Below are positions 15,001 to 17,260 of a stretch of 17,260 nt of DNA, one piece after another (the first letter of the stretch is position 1; each line of letters begins with the position of its first letter). The stretch comes from Bryobacterales bacterium. Its GTDB lineage: Bacteria > Acidobacteriota > Terriglobia > Bryobacterales > Bryobacteraceae. The DNA is taken from positions 1-17,260 of the forward strand of contig SHUN01000010.1 in NCBI GenBank assembly GCA_009697495.1, given 5' to 3'. The notes beneath the pieces are model-generated. The model was not told the origin of the DNA. It made no database searches and saw only the letters and a program-made list of their open reading frames with translations. Position numbers and translations under genes: made by a program.

Positions 15001-15026
15001 CCGGCATCGTTCTCTAACCGGCATCG
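14993..15026. repeat. Perfect 17-bp tandem duplication at the convergent 3' ends
   Basis: TTCTCTAACCGGCATCG occurs at 14993-15009 and again at 15010-15026 with no mismatch. The first copy contains the stop codon of the rRNA methyltransferase gene (TAA, 14998-15000); the second contains, on the minus strand, the stop of the small membrane protein gene (TAG, 15016-15014). It is best read as a recent tandem duplication, or as a weak double site between converging genes. Confidence 0.85.
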
Positions 15027-15385
15027 ACGGCCGGCGGGGAGACCCGAAGTTCTCGCAGGACCCTGCCCTTTCGCACTTCGTTCTCATGTTCACTCAGGCG
15101 CAACATCTGGTCCGTTCGGTTCCGGTCGCGAATCTCGACCCAAAGCAAATACACTGCCGCCATCGTGGCCATAGAGGTTACGCATTGCTGCAATGCCGAT
15201 GCCGCTTGCGACATGGACTGGCCCTGCAAATGGCAGAGAAACGCCACGGTCTGGCTGATCGACACGATGCTGACCGTCAACACCAAGAGCCGCAGATGGC
15301 GGTTTGGCTGCCGCCCCAGGCTTTTTAACGCCCACGCTAACGTTAATGCGTTCGTTAAAACCAGGAGTATTGCCATCCAGTCCAT
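15014..15385 (-). CDS. Small three-helix membrane protein of unknown function
   Basis: 123 residues from ATG 15385-15383. This start is preferred over the upstream in-frame ATG at 15454 because a near-perfect GGAGGTGA lies 5-8 nt before it (plus strand 15391-15398) and the protein then opens with a membrane helix. Three helices are visible: MAILLVLTNALTLAWAL (about 4-20), LRLLVLTVSIVSISQTVAFL (31-50) and VTSMATMAAVYLLWV (69-83), followed by a charged, possibly coiled tail (RDRNRTDQMLRLSEHENEVRK). I do not recognise a family. The layout recalls the membrane part of a sensor protein without its signalling domain, but nothing in the tail supports that. It converges on the rRNA methyltransferase gene and diverges from the pyrophosphatase gene. 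Confidence 0.7.
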   Translation of the reverse strand: MDWMAILLVLTNALTLAWALKSLGRQPNRHLRLLVLTVSIVSISQTVAFLCHLQGQSMSQAASALQQCVTSMATMAAVYLLWVEIRDRNRTDQMLRLSEHENEVRKGRVLRELRVSPPAVDAG

Positions 15386-15601
15386 AAGGGTCACCTCCAA
15401 TCTTTTATCGGCCTGAACAGCGTGATGCTTTAGCAAAAAACCGCCCTTACCCATAAAAGGGGATATGACCTTAGTTAAGACAGTCCTGCCATTCCCCCCG
15501 AGACGGCAAAAGTTGCTTCCGTTAACAGATTGCTGATACGCTGTTACCCTGTGGATCGGCCCCTAACCGGGTTCTCCCTAAAATTTGGAGGAATTGCTCG
15601 A
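15386..15601. promoter_or_regulatory. Divergent gap between the small membrane protein and pyrophosphatase genes
   Basis: 216 bp with no credible gene. It contains the strong ribosome site of the minus-strand gene (15391-15398), an inverted repeat TAACAG (15523-15528) / CTGTTA (15541-15546) with a 12-nt loop, and GGAGGA (15587-15592), which is the ribosome site of the pyrophosphatase gene 9 nt before its ATG. Promoters for both genes should lie here, but I cannot assign -35/-10 boxes with confidence. No riboswitch fold is recognised. Confidence 0.5.

Positions 15602-17260
<1,659 letters not shown>

Noticed and set aside
15018..15034. Terminator hairpin between the convergent rRNA methyltransferase and small membrane protein genes (CCGGC/GCCGG)
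   Set aside because: Five-base stem with no T run on either strand, and it lies partly inside the minus-strand coding region.

Overview
The window looks like chromosome from an Acidobacteriota member, most likely a Solibacter/Bryobacter-type organism. This is inferred from the gene mix: squalene-hopene cyclase, a Tat-exported Gfo/Idh oxidoreductase, a lipoprotein with a PEP-CTERM tail, a divergent membrane pyrophosphatase and a GRGS-type short repeat. The DNA is GC-rich. No marker gene fixes the taxonomy. I found no rRNA, tRNA, CRISPR array, transposase or phage gene.

Left part (1-6.9 kb). A C-terminally cut rlmN on the minus strand diverges from an M16 zinc peptidase across a 41-bp gap that holds a perfect palindrome. 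Then, all on the plus strand, come a TPM-domain protein, a nucleotidyltransferase-fold protein with an incomplete acidic motif, and LemA. TPM and LemA often occur together as envelope proteins. Next is a tight two-gene unit, an alpha-ketoglutaric-semialdehyde-type aldehyde dehydrogenase and an FAH-family dehydratase. Together they fit the last two steps of non-phosphorylative pentose oxidation (pentonate to 2-oxoglutarate).

Decayed island (6.9-7.85 kb). An intact ribbon-helix-helix antitoxin is followed by a short MazF-like toxin remnant with no start codon and an in-frame stop. This abuts a minus-strand lytic transglycosylase gene broken by a frameshift at a run of six C and by a nonsense codon. 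No intact ORF track reveals the last two; they appear only when frames are compared.

Middle (7.9-13.1 kb). Squalene-hopene cyclase overlaps a Tat-type Gfo/Idh oxidoreductase by ATGA. That gene converges, with overlapping stop codons, on a minus-strand pair: a transglutaminase-like protein and, upstream of it, a proline-rich lipoprotein with a C-terminal PEP-CTERM signal. Three 17-bp tandem repeats sit directly in front of the lipoprotein start.

Right part (13.1 kb-end). These are msrQ without msrP, an RlmI-type rRNA methyltransferase, a small three-helix membrane protein on the minus strand, and a membrane-bound ion-pumping pyrophosphatase that runs off the window. Strand base composition changes from G-rich to C-rich at about 13-14 kb, independent of gene direction.

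I see no clearly new multi-gene system. The best leads are the double-lesion pseudogene island, the lipobox plus PEP-CTERM protein, the small tandem repeats at gene borders, and the divergent pyrophosphatase.
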